A stretch of 61,481 bases of DNA, taken from an uncultured Saprospiraceae bacterium (GTDB taxonomy: Bacteria > Bacteroidota > Bacteroidia > Chitinophagales > Saprospiraceae). The notes beneath the pieces are model-generated. The model had not been told where the DNA came from, searched no databases, and saw only the letters and a program-made list of their open reading frames with translations. Positions 16,663 through 25,520 of this stretch are shown in pieces. Made by a program: the position numbers and the translations under genes. Position 1 is the stretch's first letter, and each line of letters opens with the position of its first letter. The stretch covers positions 1 through 61,481 of the forward strand of contig CAKZVJ010000092.1 in NCBI GenBank assembly GCA_937923345.1. The letters are read 5' to 3'.

Positions 16663-17472
16663 TTAAAAATAAGCAGCCATCCGCTTACTCAGGGATTGCG
16701 CCGCTTCAGCCGCAGCCTCCGCAAACTGCGGGCCCTCATCCGCGAAGATAATCCCTCGAGAAGAATTGACCAGCAAGCCTATTTCTTTATTCTTACCATA
16801 TTTTACTAGACCATCGAGGTCACCGCCTTGGGCGCCTACACCAGGAACCAGTAAAAAGTGGTCTGGAATGATTTGTCTGATTTCTTCAAATTTTTCGGGA
16901 TGCGTAGCACCGACCACATACATAAGATTATCTATAGAACCCCAAGCCTGTGTCTTCTCTAGCACTTCTTGATAAAACAATTTGCCAGATTGAGTGTCTT
17001 TCAAAAATTGAAAATCACTGCTGCCTTTATTAGAAGTCAGACCGAGCACGATGACCCACTTGTTGTCAAACTCCAAGAAAGGCGCTACCGAATCCTCGCC
17101 CATATAGGGCGCTACCGTCACCGCATCACAAGGCATAGATTCAAAAAATGCCTTGGCATACTGCCGTGAGGTATTGCCAATGTCGCCACGCTTAGCATCC
17201 GCAATGATAAAATGGGTCTTTGGAATATACTCGATAGTCTTTTGCAAAGATATCCACCCTGCCACACCTTGCGCTTCATAAAAAGCGGTGTTCGGTTTGT
17301 AGGCCACGCAGTACGGTGCAGTGGCGTCTATGATTTGCTTATTGAACTCAAAGATAGGATCCTCATGTGTATCAAATAGATGCCTAGGAACGCGGCTGAT
17401 ATCCGCATCCAAACCAACACACAAAAAAGATTTCTTGGTAAATATTTGTTCTACTAGATCGGCTCGCTTCAC
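16663..17472 (-). CDS. pyrF: Orotidine 5'-phosphate decarboxylase
   Basis: A 269-residue enzyme that converts OMP to UMP, the last step of de novo pyrimidine synthesis. It belongs to the longer type 2 PyrF group: [14 protein letters not shown] at the N-terminus, [12 protein letters not shown], the catalytic block [26 protein letters not shown], and the phosphate-binding [11 protein letters not shown] with SSRGI near the C-terminus. The start is GTG at 17472; the ATG four bases upstream is in another frame. It lies 4 bp after the nfu stop and is probably the last gene of an mrp-nfu-pyrF transcript, with a structured repeat immediately downstream. Confidence 0.95.
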   Translation of the reverse strand: MKRADLVEQIFTKKSFLCVGLDADISRVPRHLFDTHEDPIFEFNKQIIDATAPYCVAYKPNTAFYEAQGVAGWISLQKTIEYIPKTHFIIADAKRGDIGNTSRQYAKAFFESMPCDAVTVAPYMGEDSVAPFLEFDNKWVIVLGLTSNKGSSDFQFLKDTQSGKLFYQEVLEKTQAWGSIDNLMYVVGATHPEKFEEIRQIIPDHFLLVPGVGAQGGDLDGLVKYGKNKEIGLLVNSSRGIIFADEGPQFAEAAAEAAQSLSKRMAAYF

Positions 17473-17476
17473 TCAT

Positions 17477-17737
17477 TTAATTTTGAAACCCATTGACAGG
17501 TTTTACACCTACTATCTCTGGGACTTTAGAACGTAGCGTCTCTTCTACGCCAGCACGCAGCGTCATTGCAGACATACTACATGCCTCACAATTGCCAAGC
17601 CACTTGATCATCGCTACACGCTCGTCAGTGATTTCTACCACTTCAATATTTCCACCGTCTACCGCTAGATGCGGTCGAAGATCTTCGAGGGCAAGGTCCA
17701 CTTTTTGGAGCAAATCGTCTTTCTCTTGTTGAGACAT
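17477..17737 (-). CDS. nfu: NifU-like (Nfu) Fe-S scaffold protein
   Basis: An 86-residue protein consisting only of the NifU C-terminal domain. It has the typical DLRPHLAVDGGNIEVVEI opening and a CxxC pair (C50, C53 in NCEACSM) that bridges a [4Fe-4S] cluster between two subunits. Nfu proteins carry newly built clusters to target apoproteins. It is 26 bp downstream of mrp, itself an Fe-S carrier family, which supports a joint role in cluster trafficking. Confidence 0.92.
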   Translation of the reverse strand: MSQQEKDDLLQKVDLALEDLRPHLAVDGGNIEVVEITDERVAMIKWLGNCEACSMSAMTLRAGVEETLRSKVPEIVGVKPVNGFQN

Positions 17738-17763
17738 TTTAATTTATTTAAAGAAAGCTGTTA

Positions 17764-18855
17764 CTAGCTTTTGATTTCGACTTTCTTGGTTGGAGACATC
17801 ATTTCGTGCCGCAAGGCCAATTGAGCAGTCATATTTTTTGACAAGTTATGAAAAGCTTTATTAATTATCTCATTATTGTCTAAAAATGCTGGTTTCCCAG
17901 TGTCACCAGCCGATCTGATGCCCTCTACGATAGGTATTTGCCCTAAAAGCATAGTACTCATCTCCCCCGCCAGCTTCTGACCACCACCCTTCCCAAACAG
18001 GTAATATTTGTTATTTGGCAACTCCGCCGGAGTGAACCAACTCATGTTTTCTACCACACCTAGGATGGGTACATTCACATTGGGTAGGCGAAACATGTTC
18101 CCTGCCTTCACCGCATCTATCACGGCTACCTCTTGCGGTGTAGTCACCATGATGGCCCCCGTCACCGCCACCGTCTGCACGATGGTCAGCTGTATATCCC
18201 CCGTCCCCGGAGGCAAATCTAGGATCAAATAATCCAATTCTCCCCACAGCACATCTTGCAAAAACTGCTTCACTATGCCACCCAATCGCGGCCCTCTCAG
18301 GACGATGGCCGCCTCAGGCTCTATGATGAATCCCACAGACATCACTTGCAGCCCAAAGGCTTCGATGGGGATTATTTTATGCTTGCCGTATAGGGTCTCT
18401 ATTTTGGGTTTTGCCGTTGGCATCCCGATCATAGTCGGTATTGAAGGACCATAAATATCGGCATCTATAAGACCGACCTTTGCACCCGACTTCTGCAATG
18501 CGACAGCTAAGTTTAAGGCCACGGTAGACTTTCCTACCCCTCCTTTTCCAGAGGCCACTGCGATAATATTTTTCACTTGCGGAAGCGCTTCATCTTTGAC
18601 ATCGCCGCCCGTGTGCTGTACGTTCACAAAGTGGATATTTACATCGACCACCCCAAAAGCCTCCGTCAACACCTGCTGACAAGCCATATTGAGCGCCCCT
18701 TTTTCACTCCCCTCCAACTGAGGCAGATGTAGGCTAAAATTTATCCTATTTCCCTGCACATCCAGATCGCGTACTCGATTCATCTCCACGATGCCTCGTC
18801 CCGTCTTGGGATCTTGTACCGCCTGCAGTTTTTCTAATATTTGTGCTGTATCCAA
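17764..18855 (-). CDS. mrp: Mrp/ApbC-family P-loop ATPase, Fe-S cluster carrier
   Basis: A 363-residue protein. An N-terminal DUF59/MIP18-like region (1-80) precedes a deviant Walker A motif, SGKGGVGKST (about 102-111). DADIYGPSIPTM, LRGPRLGGIVKQFL and DLPPGTGDIQLT follow, all signatures of Mrp/NBP35 ATPases that hold and transfer Fe-S clusters. The C-terminal CxxC that holds the bridging cluster in E. coli Mrp is not visible; the corresponding stretch reads ENMSWFTPAELPNNKYY. I recall other Bacteroidota members looking alike here, so this may be a lineage trait. It is first in the mrp-nfu-pyrF run and divergent from ribF. Confidence 0.92.
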   Translation of the reverse strand: MDTAQILEKLQAVQDPKTGRGIVEMNRVRDLDVQGNRINFSLHLPQLEGSEKGALNMACQQVLTEAFGVVDVNIHFVNVQHTGGDVKDEALPQVKNIIAVASGKGGVGKSTVALNLAVALQKSGAKVGLIDADIYGPSIPTMIGMPTAKPKIETLYGKHKIIPIEAFGLQVMSVGFIIEPEAAIVLRGPRLGGIVKQFLQDVLWGELDYLILDLPPGTGDIQLTIVQTVAVTGAIMVTTPQEVAVIDAVKAGNMFRLPNVNVPILGVVENMSWFTPAELPNNKYYLFGKGGGQKLAGEMSTMLLGQIPIVEGIRSAGDTGKPAFLDNNEIINKAFHNLSKNMTAQLALRHEMMSPTKKVEIKS

Positions 18856-18993
18856 TGTTATTGATTTGTCTCACAAAATTAACAATAATCAGGGCAAATG
18901 GTTAATGCAGTGGGACTATAATAGCCTGCTAGTGACTTTTTATGGGCCATGCCGATCCCGAGAAAAACGGGACGGCACCGCGTCGTCCGCTAC

Positions 18994-19064
18994 TACCTCC
19001 TGCATCGATACACGGTATAAGACACATGGCAATGTGTCTCTACAGTGTTTCGATACAGGAGGTA
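18994..19064. repeat. Nested hairpin, 20-bp outer arms
   Basis: The outer arms are TACCTCCTGCATCGATACAC (18994) and GTGTTTCGATACAGGAGGTA (19045), pairing at 18 of 20 positions. The inner stem is AGACACAT/ATGTGTCT with a 4-base loop (19020-19039). The inner GTAGAGACACAT-type palindrome resembles small palindromic repeats scattered in other bacterial genomes. Confidence 0.6.
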
Positions 19065-19257
19065 CCGCTACCACCGCTTGTCCTGACGCACTCCGTGCTC
19101 TATGTGCCTTGCCTGCGGCAGGGCACCCTCTTTTAATTATGAATGATGAATGATGAATTTGTGAAAATTGGCTATTGGCTAACAACATAACAGCTAGCAG
19201 CAAAAAAACAGCTTACATAAAAGACAACTTTCCAATAAACAATTCCCGAACAATACC

Positions 19258-19265
19258 TATTTTTG
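19258..19265 (+). promoter_or_regulatory. Candidate -7 box (TAnnTTTG) for ribF
   Basis: Reads TATTTTTG, followed by C. The box ends 8 bp before the ATG at 19274, so transcription would begin almost at the start codon. No clear -33 element is visible. Confidence 0.4.
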
Positions 19266-19273
19266 CCCTTGTT

Positions 19274-20206
19274 ATGAAGGTACATTTAGGGCTCGACAGC
19301 TTACCCGTTTTTGATAAGCCAGTGATTACGATTGGCTCATTTGATGGCGTCCATTATGGGCATCAAAAATTGATAGAAAAAATCAAATCTGAAGCTAAAC
19401 AATTGGGTAGCGAATCGGTAGTCATCACCTTTGACCCACATCCCCGCCAAGTCGTTTTCCCTAAAGACAAGACTTTAGAGTTGCTCAATTCTACTCCTGA
19501 AAAGATTGCCCTGTTCGACAATTTCGGAATTGACCACCTGGTCATCGTTCCCTTTACAGTAGCCTTCTCGCAGCAACCAGCAGATGAATACATTGAGAAA
19601 TTTTTAATTGACAAGTTTCACCCGGCGGTGATTATTATAGGGCACGACCACAAATTTGGTTTGAACCGCAGCGGAGACATCAATTTCCTCAAATGGCATC
19701 AAGAGAAAGGCGGCTATCGCGTAGAAGAAATAACGGCTCAGCAGATCAGCGATATCGTCATCAGCTCCACCAAGATTAGAAACTTCTTAGGAGAAGGTAA
19801 TATAAAACAAGCCAATGCTCTCTTAGGGTACCACTATCTCTTGACGGGTGAGGTGAAGCATGGCGAGCACATTGGGCACACACTCGGTTTTCCAACCGCC
19901 AATATCTACTTGTCCAATAGCGCCAAACTGGTACCCAAGTACGGTATCTATGCCTCCAAGACTACCGTCAACAATAAGATCTATCACTCTATGCTCTACA
20001 TCGGAGATCGCCCATCTTATAAACATCTTCCCAATAGAACCATAGAAGTAAATATATTCGACTTCAAAGAAGATATATATGGTCAGGAGATCAAGGTCGA
20101 AATCATAGACTTCATTCGAGACGATATCGAATTTCAAAATACGGAAGACTTGATAAAACAATTAAACCTAGATAAGGAATCTGCCGTATCTATTCTACAA
20201 GCATAA
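19274..20206 (+). CDS. ribF: Bifunctional riboflavin kinase / FAD synthetase
   Basis: A product of 310 residues from the ATG at 19274, the usual family length; an upstream in-frame ATG would add 33 residues lacking any family match and lying in repeat DNA. The N-terminal FAD synthetase domain shows ITIGSFDGVHYGHQKLI (nucleotidyltransferase HxGH) and ISSTKIRNFL. The C-terminal riboflavin kinase domain shows GEHIGHTLGFPTANIYL and YGIYAS. The enzyme makes FMN and then FAD. The glycosyltransferase gene follows after 11 bp and is probably co-transcribed. Confidence 0.95.
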   Translation: MKVHLGLDSLPVFDKPVITIGSFDGVHYGHQKLIEKIKSEAKQLGSESVVITFDPHPRQVVFPKDKTLELLNSTPEKIALFDNFGIDHLVIVPFTVAFSQQPADEYIEKFLIDKFHPAVIIIGHDHKFGLNRSGDINFLKWHQEKGGYRVEEITAQQISDIVISSTKIRNFLGEGNIKQANALLGYHYLLTGEVKHGEHIGHTLGFPTANIYLSNSAKLVPKYGIYASKTTVNNKIYHSMLYIGDRPSYKHLPNRTIEVNIFDFKEDIYGQEIKVEIIDFIRDDIEFQNTEDLIKQLNLDKESAVSILQA

Positions 20207-20217
20207 TTACATAGCCA

Positions 20218-21255
20218 TTGAATACAGAAAATCCATCCTTATGTACCGTTCTTGTACTGAACTACAATGGATTGGACTTTATCAAGCGCTTTTGCCAATC
20301 ATGGATAGATTACCTTCCAGGCCACACAAAACTGGTCATTGCAGACAATGCCTCTACAGATGAATCCCTTCAGTATTTAGCATCCCACTTTCCAAAAGTA
20401 GACACCATAAAGCTGACAGAAAATCACGGTTTTGCCCAAGGGTATAACTTGGCCATGGAGCAAGTAGACACACCGTACTGCATTTTATTGAACTCGGATG
20501 TAGAGATAAAGTCCAACTGGATAGAGCCCCTTTTAGCACTTCTAGAACAAGACAAGAGCATCGCTGCTGTACAACCCAAGATACTAGATCAAAAATCTCC
20601 AGGGTACTTTGAGTATGCTGGAGCGGCGGGTGGCTTTGTAGATAAACTGTACTACCCTTTTTGTAGAGGCAGAATATTCCAATCCATCGAAAAAGATCAA
20701 TCCCAGTATAATGACTCCACTGAAATCTTTTGGGCCTCTGGAGCGGCCATCGCTTTGCGCACACAGGAATTTAAGGATCTTGGTGGATTTGATGCGGACT
20801 TCTTCGCGCACATGGAAGAGATAGATCTCTGCTGGCGCTTTAAGTCTATGGGCAAAAAAATTGTGTATCAACCAAAGTCCACCGTGTATCACGTGGGAGG
20901 AGGCACGCTGGCTTATGCCTCTTCAAAAAAGACCTTCCTTAACTTTCGCAATAGTCTGCTGATGATATACAAGAATGAAGCGCCTGGGCGAGTATTTCAT
21001 GTCATTTTTAGGCGGATGATTTTGGATGGTATAGCTGCTTTATCATTTCTCTTGAAAGGGCAAGTCGGCGCTTTCTTCGCTGTATTTAGGGCGCACCTTG
21101 CTTTCTACGGACTCCTAGGAAAATTTAGATCAAAAAGGAAGCTACTACAGGCCGATCAGGCTAGCTTGACACCTAATATGAGTGGGAGAATTAGCAAAAG
21201 CATTTTGACCCACTACTACCTCAAAGGACAGAAGAAATACAGCGATTTCAATTAG
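20218..21255 (+). CDS. GT2-family glycosyltransferase
   Basis: A 345-residue glycosyltransferase of family 2, in the rhamnosyltransferase-like subgroup. VLVLNYNGLDFIKRF is the N-terminal nucleotide-binding strand, ADNASTDES follows, NSDVEI stands for the DxD metal site (~90), and HMEEIDLCWR carries the catalytic-base region (~200). The last ~90 residues contain two hydrophobic stretches that may lie against the membrane. The start is TTG at 20218; no in-frame ATG exists before the first strand. It likely adds a sugar to a surface polysaccharide or lipid-linked glycan. The ArnT-like enzyme two genes on is a plausible pathway partner. Confidence 0.88.
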   Translation: MNTENPSLCTVLVLNYNGLDFIKRFCQSWIDYLPGHTKLVIADNASTDESLQYLASHFPKVDTIKLTENHGFAQGYNLAMEQVDTPYCILLNSDVEIKSNWIEPLLALLEQDKSIAAVQPKILDQKSPGYFEYAGAAGGFVDKLYYPFCRGRIFQSIEKDQSQYNDSTEIFWASGAAIALRTQEFKDLGGFDADFFAHMEEIDLCWRFKSMGKKIVYQPKSTVYHVGGGTLAYASSKKTFLNFRNSLLMIYKNEAPGRVFHVIFRRMILDGIAALSFLLKGQVGAFFAVFRAHLAFYGLLGKFRSKRKLLQADQASLTPNMSGRISKSILTHYYLKGQKKYSDFN

Positions 21256-21311
21256 CCAGTCAAACTCAAGATTAATACCCTAAGAATGACAAAGATTAAG
21301 CACTATTAGAG

Positions 21312-21319
21312 TATTTTTG
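21312..21319 (+). promoter_or_regulatory. Candidate -7 box (TAnnTTTG) for the pseudouridine synthase gene
   Basis: Reads TATTTTTG then C. It overlaps an earlier potential TTG start at 21317 and therefore favours the TTG at 21338 as the true start. Confidence 0.4.
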
Positions 21320-21337
21320 CAGCCTGATACGACTAAT

Positions 21338-22069
21338 TTGAAGAAAACCTTAGACATAGTATTCGAAGATGATCACATCGTAGTAGTCAATAAGCCAGCG
21401 GGCATGCTGACCTTACAAGATCGGTATAGCCCAGACAAACCCAATTTGGTAAAACTACTCAGCAAGAAATACCCAGAAATATTTACAGTACATAGACTAG
21501 ACAAAGAGACTAGCGGAATCATTCTGTTTGCTAGAAGCAGTGATGCACATAAGCGTTTTTCAAAGTTGTTTGAAGCAAGAAAAATCCAAAAGTACTACCT
21601 TACCGTAGTAGATGGAAGGCCCTTTGAAGAAACCGGAACCATAGATAAAAAAATTGCCCCTACTCCTAATCATTTAGACAGGATGCGCATTGACAAAAGA
21701 GGCAAAGAATCCATCACCAAATACAAGGTGCTTGAATCCTTTAAGGACTTCAGCTTATTGGAAGTTGAGATTTTGACCGGGAGAACACACCAGATACGCG
21801 TACATTTGGAATCGGAGGGGATTCCGCTTTCTTGTGACCCCATGTATAGTCGGCGGACCGCGCTTTTTGCATCAGATATCAAAGGCAGAAAGTTCAAATC
21901 CAAAAAAGATGTTGCACCTCGGCCACTGATAGGAAGATCGATACTTCATGCATGGAAACTCGCTTTCGAGCATCCAATGACGCAAGAAGCCATACAAATA
22001 GAGGCAGACATACCGAAAGACATTCGAGCGGTAATAAGCCAATTAAAAAAATGGAATCAACTCAACTAG
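21338..22069 (+). CDS. RluA-family RNA pseudouridine synthase
   Basis: A product of about 243 residues that converts uridine to pseudouridine in rRNA or tRNA. The family signature HRLDKETSGIILFA, with the catalytic Asp, lies near residue 60. It is preceded by IVVVNKPAGMLTLQD and followed by the RTHQIRVHLESEGIPLSCDPMY block. There is no S4 domain, so it resembles the short RluA/TruC types. I chose TTG at 21338 over TTG at 21317 because the latter overlaps a TAnnTTTG promoter box. Both are in frame and differ by seven residues. The ArnT-like gene starts 4 bp after its stop. Confidence 0.9.
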   Translation: MKKTLDIVFEDDHIVVVNKPAGMLTLQDRYSPDKPNLVKLLSKKYPEIFTVHRLDKETSGIILFARSSDAHKRFSKLFEARKIQKYYLTVVDGRPFEETGTIDKKIAPTPNHLDRMRIDKRGKESITKYKVLESFKDFSLLEVEILTGRTHQIRVHLESEGIPLSCDPMYSRRTALFASDIKGRKFKSKKDVAPRPLIGRSILHAWKLAFEHPMTQEAIQIEADIPKDIRAVISQLKKWNQLN

Positions 22070-22073
22070 TATC

Positions 22074-23717
22074 TTGAAAGACTCTAAGATCCTTTTACTA
22101 CTTTCTTTACTAGGGGCGATTTCCTACCTTCCTTTCTTAGGTGGCTTACATCTTTTTGATTGGGATGAAATCAACTTTGCGGAGATCTCAAGAGAGATGA
22201 TTGTACTCGATGATTACTTGAGGGTGCATATTAATTTTCAACCGTTTTGGGAAAAACCCCCCTTATTTAGCTGGCTGCAAGTTTTATGCATGAAAGTGCT
22301 GGGCATCAATGAGTACGCCGCTCGGCTCCCCAATGCCATTGCAGGGATATTGACCTTACTCACGCTTTTCAAATTTGGGACCTATTATCAAAATAAAAAG
22401 TTTGGATTGACCTGGGCACTGGTTTATTGGGGTTCTATCCTACCCTTTCTGTACTTCAAGTCCGGCATTATTGACCCATGGTTTAATTTCTTCATTTTTA
22501 CGGCGCTATTTTATTATTATAAATATCTGAGAGTGCGGCAGACTGAAGACAAGAACACTATCCAAACCCTTATTTATTCTGGTCTACTCCTAGGACTTGC
22601 AACGCTTACCAAGGGTCCGGTAGCCTTTTTATTGTATGGGCTTAGTATTCTCATTTACTACATCATTACCAAATTCAAGTACTTCCCTAGTATTCCCAAA
22701 CTAGCTGTGCTTTTATTGAGTAGTCTATTTTGTGGAGGCCTATGGTTGGGGATAGAGACTGCTATCAACGGACCGTGGTTTCTACAGACATTTACAGCAT
22801 ATCAGGTCAGACTACTCACTACGCATGATGCGGGTCATCAAGGCTTTTTCGGGTACCACTTTGTTGTTTTATTACTTGGCTGCTTCCCAGCTTCTATTTT
22901 TGCTTTATTACCAGCATGGAAAAAATTTAGACACTTTGGACATGGTGATAAAATTCTCTTTCGTCTGATGTGCATTCTACTCGCAGTGGTACTGGTGATT
23001 TTTTCCTTAGTACAATCTAAGATTGTTCACTACTCTTCCCTTGCTTACTTCCCTATCACCTTTCTTGCCGCCTTTGGCATAAACCAACTCTTAAGTAAAG
23101 AACTGAATATCCCAAAATCTCTCGTTTGGGGCGTATCTATATTGTCTATCCTATTTGCCATCATTACGGCAGCAGTGCCTTGGCTAGGTTTAAACATTGA
23201 TGTACTCAAGCCATTACTCGAAAAAGATCCCTTTGGTCTAGCGAGTCTTGAAGCTGAAGTGTATTGGTCTTGGTGGCACTGCATACCTTCTATATTGATC
23301 TTAATCTGCTTGACCGTCTTTTTATTTGCCTTCAGAGGGCAGACTAGTAAGCGCATTGGGACATTACTAGTAGGCACCATTCTCTTTGTGAATTCCATCT
23401 TGTTTCTCCAAGTCAACAATATTGAAGCCTATACGCAAAGAGCAATGATCGAATTTTGTAAAGAACATGCTGACGAAGATGTTTATTTCAATGTAATCGG
23501 TATGAAGAGCTATGCCCACCTTTTTTATGGTAAGAAAAAACCGTACAGCGACCTTAACTCTAATGAGAAAGATTGGCTTTTAACCAGCGAAGATCTGAAA
23601 AAAGATGTCTACCTAATCGCAAAAATCCATAAAGCACTAGATCTAAGGCTTTACCCTGAGGTCAAAGAATTGTATCGTAAGAATGGATTCGTATTTTATA
23701 AAAGAGAAAAGAAGTAG
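22074..23717 (+). CDS. ArnT/PMT-like integral membrane glycosyltransferase
   Basis: A 547-residue membrane protein with about twelve hydrophobic segments. Right after the first helix comes the acidic catalytic block FDWDEINFAEISREM, then WEKPPLFSWLQ, as in ArnT and other GT39/GT83 enzymes that move sugars from polyprenyl-phosphate carriers onto lipids or proteins at the periplasmic face. The soluble C-terminal ~90 residues would be periplasmic. The start is TTG at 22074, 4 bp after the previous stop. The natural acceptor is unknown. Its stop lies only 2 bp from that of the convergent deiminase gene. Confidence 0.88.
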   Translation: MKDSKILLLLSLLGAISYLPFLGGLHLFDWDEINFAEISREMIVLDDYLRVHINFQPFWEKPPLFSWLQVLCMKVLGINEYAARLPNAIAGILTLLTLFKFGTYYQNKKFGLTWALVYWGSILPFLYFKSGIIDPWFNFFIFTALFYYYKYLRVRQTEDKNTIQTLIYSGLLLGLATLTKGPVAFLLYGLSILIYYIITKFKYFPSIPKLAVLLLSSLFCGGLWLGIETAINGPWFLQTFTAYQVRLLTTHDAGHQGFFGYHFVVLLLGCFPASIFALLPAWKKFRHFGHGDKILFRLMCILLAVVLVIFSLVQSKIVHYSSLAYFPITFLAAFGINQLLSKELNIPKSLVWGVSILSILFAIITAAVPWLGLNIDVLKPLLEKDPFGLASLEAEVYWSWWHCIPSILILICLTVFLFAFRGQTSKRIGTLLVGTILFVNSILFLQVNNIEAYTQRAMIEFCKEHADEDVYFNVIGMKSYAHLFYGKKKPYSDLNSNEKDWLLTSEDLKKDVYLIAKIHKALDLRLYPEVKELYRKNGFVFYKREKK

Positions 23718-23719
23718 TC

Positions 23720-25486
23720 TTACTCGACTATTAGTTTTTGAGTATATACTCCAATAGGATTGGTCATCCTCAAGGTATATAAACCCGAAGGCAATTGAGA
23801 TACATCAACAAAATGCTTTGTGCTCCCTTGTTCGATTCTTCCAGCATAAATTTGTCTGACCAATTTGCCATGAATATCTAATAGGGACAATTCTCCAATC
23901 ATAGATTCCTTAACTTGTACTGGAATACAAACTAGGCCCGCCGATGGATTCGGGAATGCCGCAGCTGGAAAGACATCCTCTACGTTTGTAGTAGATGTGA
24001 TTTGATTATTTATCTCGAAAGAATAATAAGCTTCTGGAGCTGGTTGAGGTCGATTGATGATTTTACCATTCATGGCTACCCCTTGCACGTAATATTCTAT
24101 TTCACCTTTCTCTATAAAATTTGGAATTGTTGCTTCATAGATATCTTCTTTAGCGTTTATCAAATCCATTTGCGCTCTTTTATACAGTTGTTCCCCTTTT
24201 AAGCGATAAAAGAGGACAGCGCTGAGAATTCCACTTCTATGTTGCACCTTCGCCTGTAATGTATAGCCTTCTGACTGAGGCGTCGCCTGATCTTTCAACT
24301 TTTGAAAAACAATTCTCAATGGATCTCTGACACCAATCTCCTTAGTCACACAATGTATTGCTCCGTAAGCGTTAATGGTTTCATTACACTTTATTCCCAC
24401 GATATTGTACCCTGGCATACTCTCTCTCCAAATATCTAGTGCTTCCTCATCGTAAATCTCTTGATAGGTAGGCACCAAGATGGTCTTATTGATAAATAAA
24501 GCATTGGTGTAGGTCCTGAAAAATCTATCTCCAGAAGTATCTCCTGGATGCGAGAAGTCAAAATTAGGAGGCATCGGGATTCGAATTATTTCGTAAGGTT
24601 CTCCAAAGGCATTCAACTGGGTGGCAAGTAAATATTCGATATTTGCTTCGATAATATCATGATCTCCTTTTCCTACAGGATACTGTCCAAAAATAAATCG
24701 TTCTTCATCTAGCATCTTCATATGCATATCAATATGATGTATTCCGTCATATTGAAGCGTATCAAATTTTACATAATTGTCTATACCAAGAAAATCATGC
24801 ATGATTTCGTCTATCTCTACTTCAGTCTTGTCTAAGTTCTCCGCCACCACTAATGTAGAAGAAAAGCCATTTCTAATGCCATCTGTCATGAAGTTCCCTC
24901 CAGTCGCAGTCAGATGAAATTCTCCTTCTGTAGTTTGAAAAAGTGGGATATTGACATAGTCAGCAATATTCTCTGGAAGAACATCATCTTCGGTCCTTTC
25001 AGCCCTGTTGTATACCCAATCTACAAAAATGAGAGAGTCAACATCGTTGAGGTATGCGGAATTGGGGCCATAGTCTCTAATCCATACACTATTGAATTGT
25101 TGGTTTTCTAGAAAAATGACGTTCTCATTAATGTTCACTTCGTATAAATCGAGGTCTTTTTTGACTTTTTCCGCAGATTCACAGTTGATATACACCTTAC
25201 ATTCATGCTGCGCATGCTTTACGATTTCAGATAGGGTTTCAGCATATCTTTCCCATGTAATAGTGATGGCATCTATCTCTTCCCATTCTGCCATGGGTCG
25301 CACCGATTCCGCAGGAGGTGTTGTTATGGTCGCTCGTTTGAATATATTGGGATCTACTAGAGCATATTCATCTAATAAAGGTCTATTTTGGAGTATACTA
25401 TTTTTGGATTGAAAAATGGACTGACAGTCCGCTATTTGAAAACAGCTGGTGATTATAAGACCTAGGAAAAGATAGTTTTTGAACAT
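23720..25486 (-). CDS. Secreted PPAD/agmatine-deiminase-like enzyme with type A T9SS domain
   Basis: A 588-residue protein. The signal peptide ends near residue 21. The catalytic fold of the guanidino-group-modifying deiminases follows, with residues placed like those of Porphyromonas PPAD: D138 (WIRDYGP), H251 and D253 (HHIDMHMK), N328 (RTYTNAL) and C379 (GAIHCVTKE). A linker precedes a C-terminal type A sorting domain (AFPNPSAGLVCIPV, LLDIHGKLV, LPSGLYTLRM). It is therefore predicted to be exported by the T9SS. The reaction would be deimination of arginine residues or of small guanidino compounds such as agmatine; sequence alone does not decide which. Confidence 0.9.
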   Translation of the reverse strand: MFKNYLFLGLIITSCFQIADCQSIFQSKNSILQNRPLLDEYALVDPNIFKRATITTPPAESVRPMAEWEEIDAITITWERYAETLSEIVKHAQHECKVYINCESAEKVKKDLDLYEVNINENVIFLENQQFNSVWIRDYGPNSAYLNDVDSLIFVDWVYNRAERTEDDVLPENIADYVNIPLFQTTEGEFHLTATGGNFMTDGIRNGFSSTLVVAENLDKTEVEIDEIMHDFLGIDNYVKFDTLQYDGIHHIDMHMKMLDEERFIFGQYPVGKGDHDIIEANIEYLLATQLNAFGEPYEIIRIPMPPNFDFSHPGDTSGDRFFRTYTNALFINKTILVPTYQEIYDEEALDIWRESMPGYNIVGIKCNETINAYGAIHCVTKEIGVRDPLRIVFQKLKDQATPQSEGYTLQAKVQHRSGILSAVLFYRLKGEQLYKRAQMDLINAKEDIYEATIPNFIEKGEIEYYVQGVAMNGKIINRPQPAPEAYYSFEINNQITSTTNVEDVFPAAAFPNPSAGLVCIPVQVKESMIGELSLLDIHGKLVRQIYAGRIEQGSTKHFVDVSQLPSGLYTLRMTNPIGVYTQKLIVE

Positions 25487-25512
25487 AGTCCATCTTTATT
25501 CCTATAAATATA

Positions 25513-25520
25513 CAAATTTA
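25513..25520 (-). promoter_or_regulatory. Candidate -7 box for the deiminase gene
   Basis: On the minus strand this reads TAAATTTG, an exact TAnnTTTG match 26 bp before the ATG at 25486. Its first three bases are the TAA stop codon of the upstream TonB receptor gene. The deiminase might thus have its own promoter as well as read-through. Confidence 0.4.

Larger units (their letters stand above)
18856..19273. other. Divergent intergenic region with hairpin and low-complexity DNA
   Basis: This 418-bp gap between mrp and ribF holds a long hairpin (18994-19064), a GC-rich stretch on either side of it, and a run of ATGAATGATGAATGATGAATT around 19138-19158 that resembles the low-complexity DNA after dnaK (61145-61270). 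Reading frames across it are inconsistent with genes. The ribF promoter lies at its right edge. Confidence 0.5.

Noticed and set aside
18940-19203. Overlapping frames on both strands between mrp and ribF
   Set aside because: They are produced by the GC-rich palindrome; composition is unlike a real protein.
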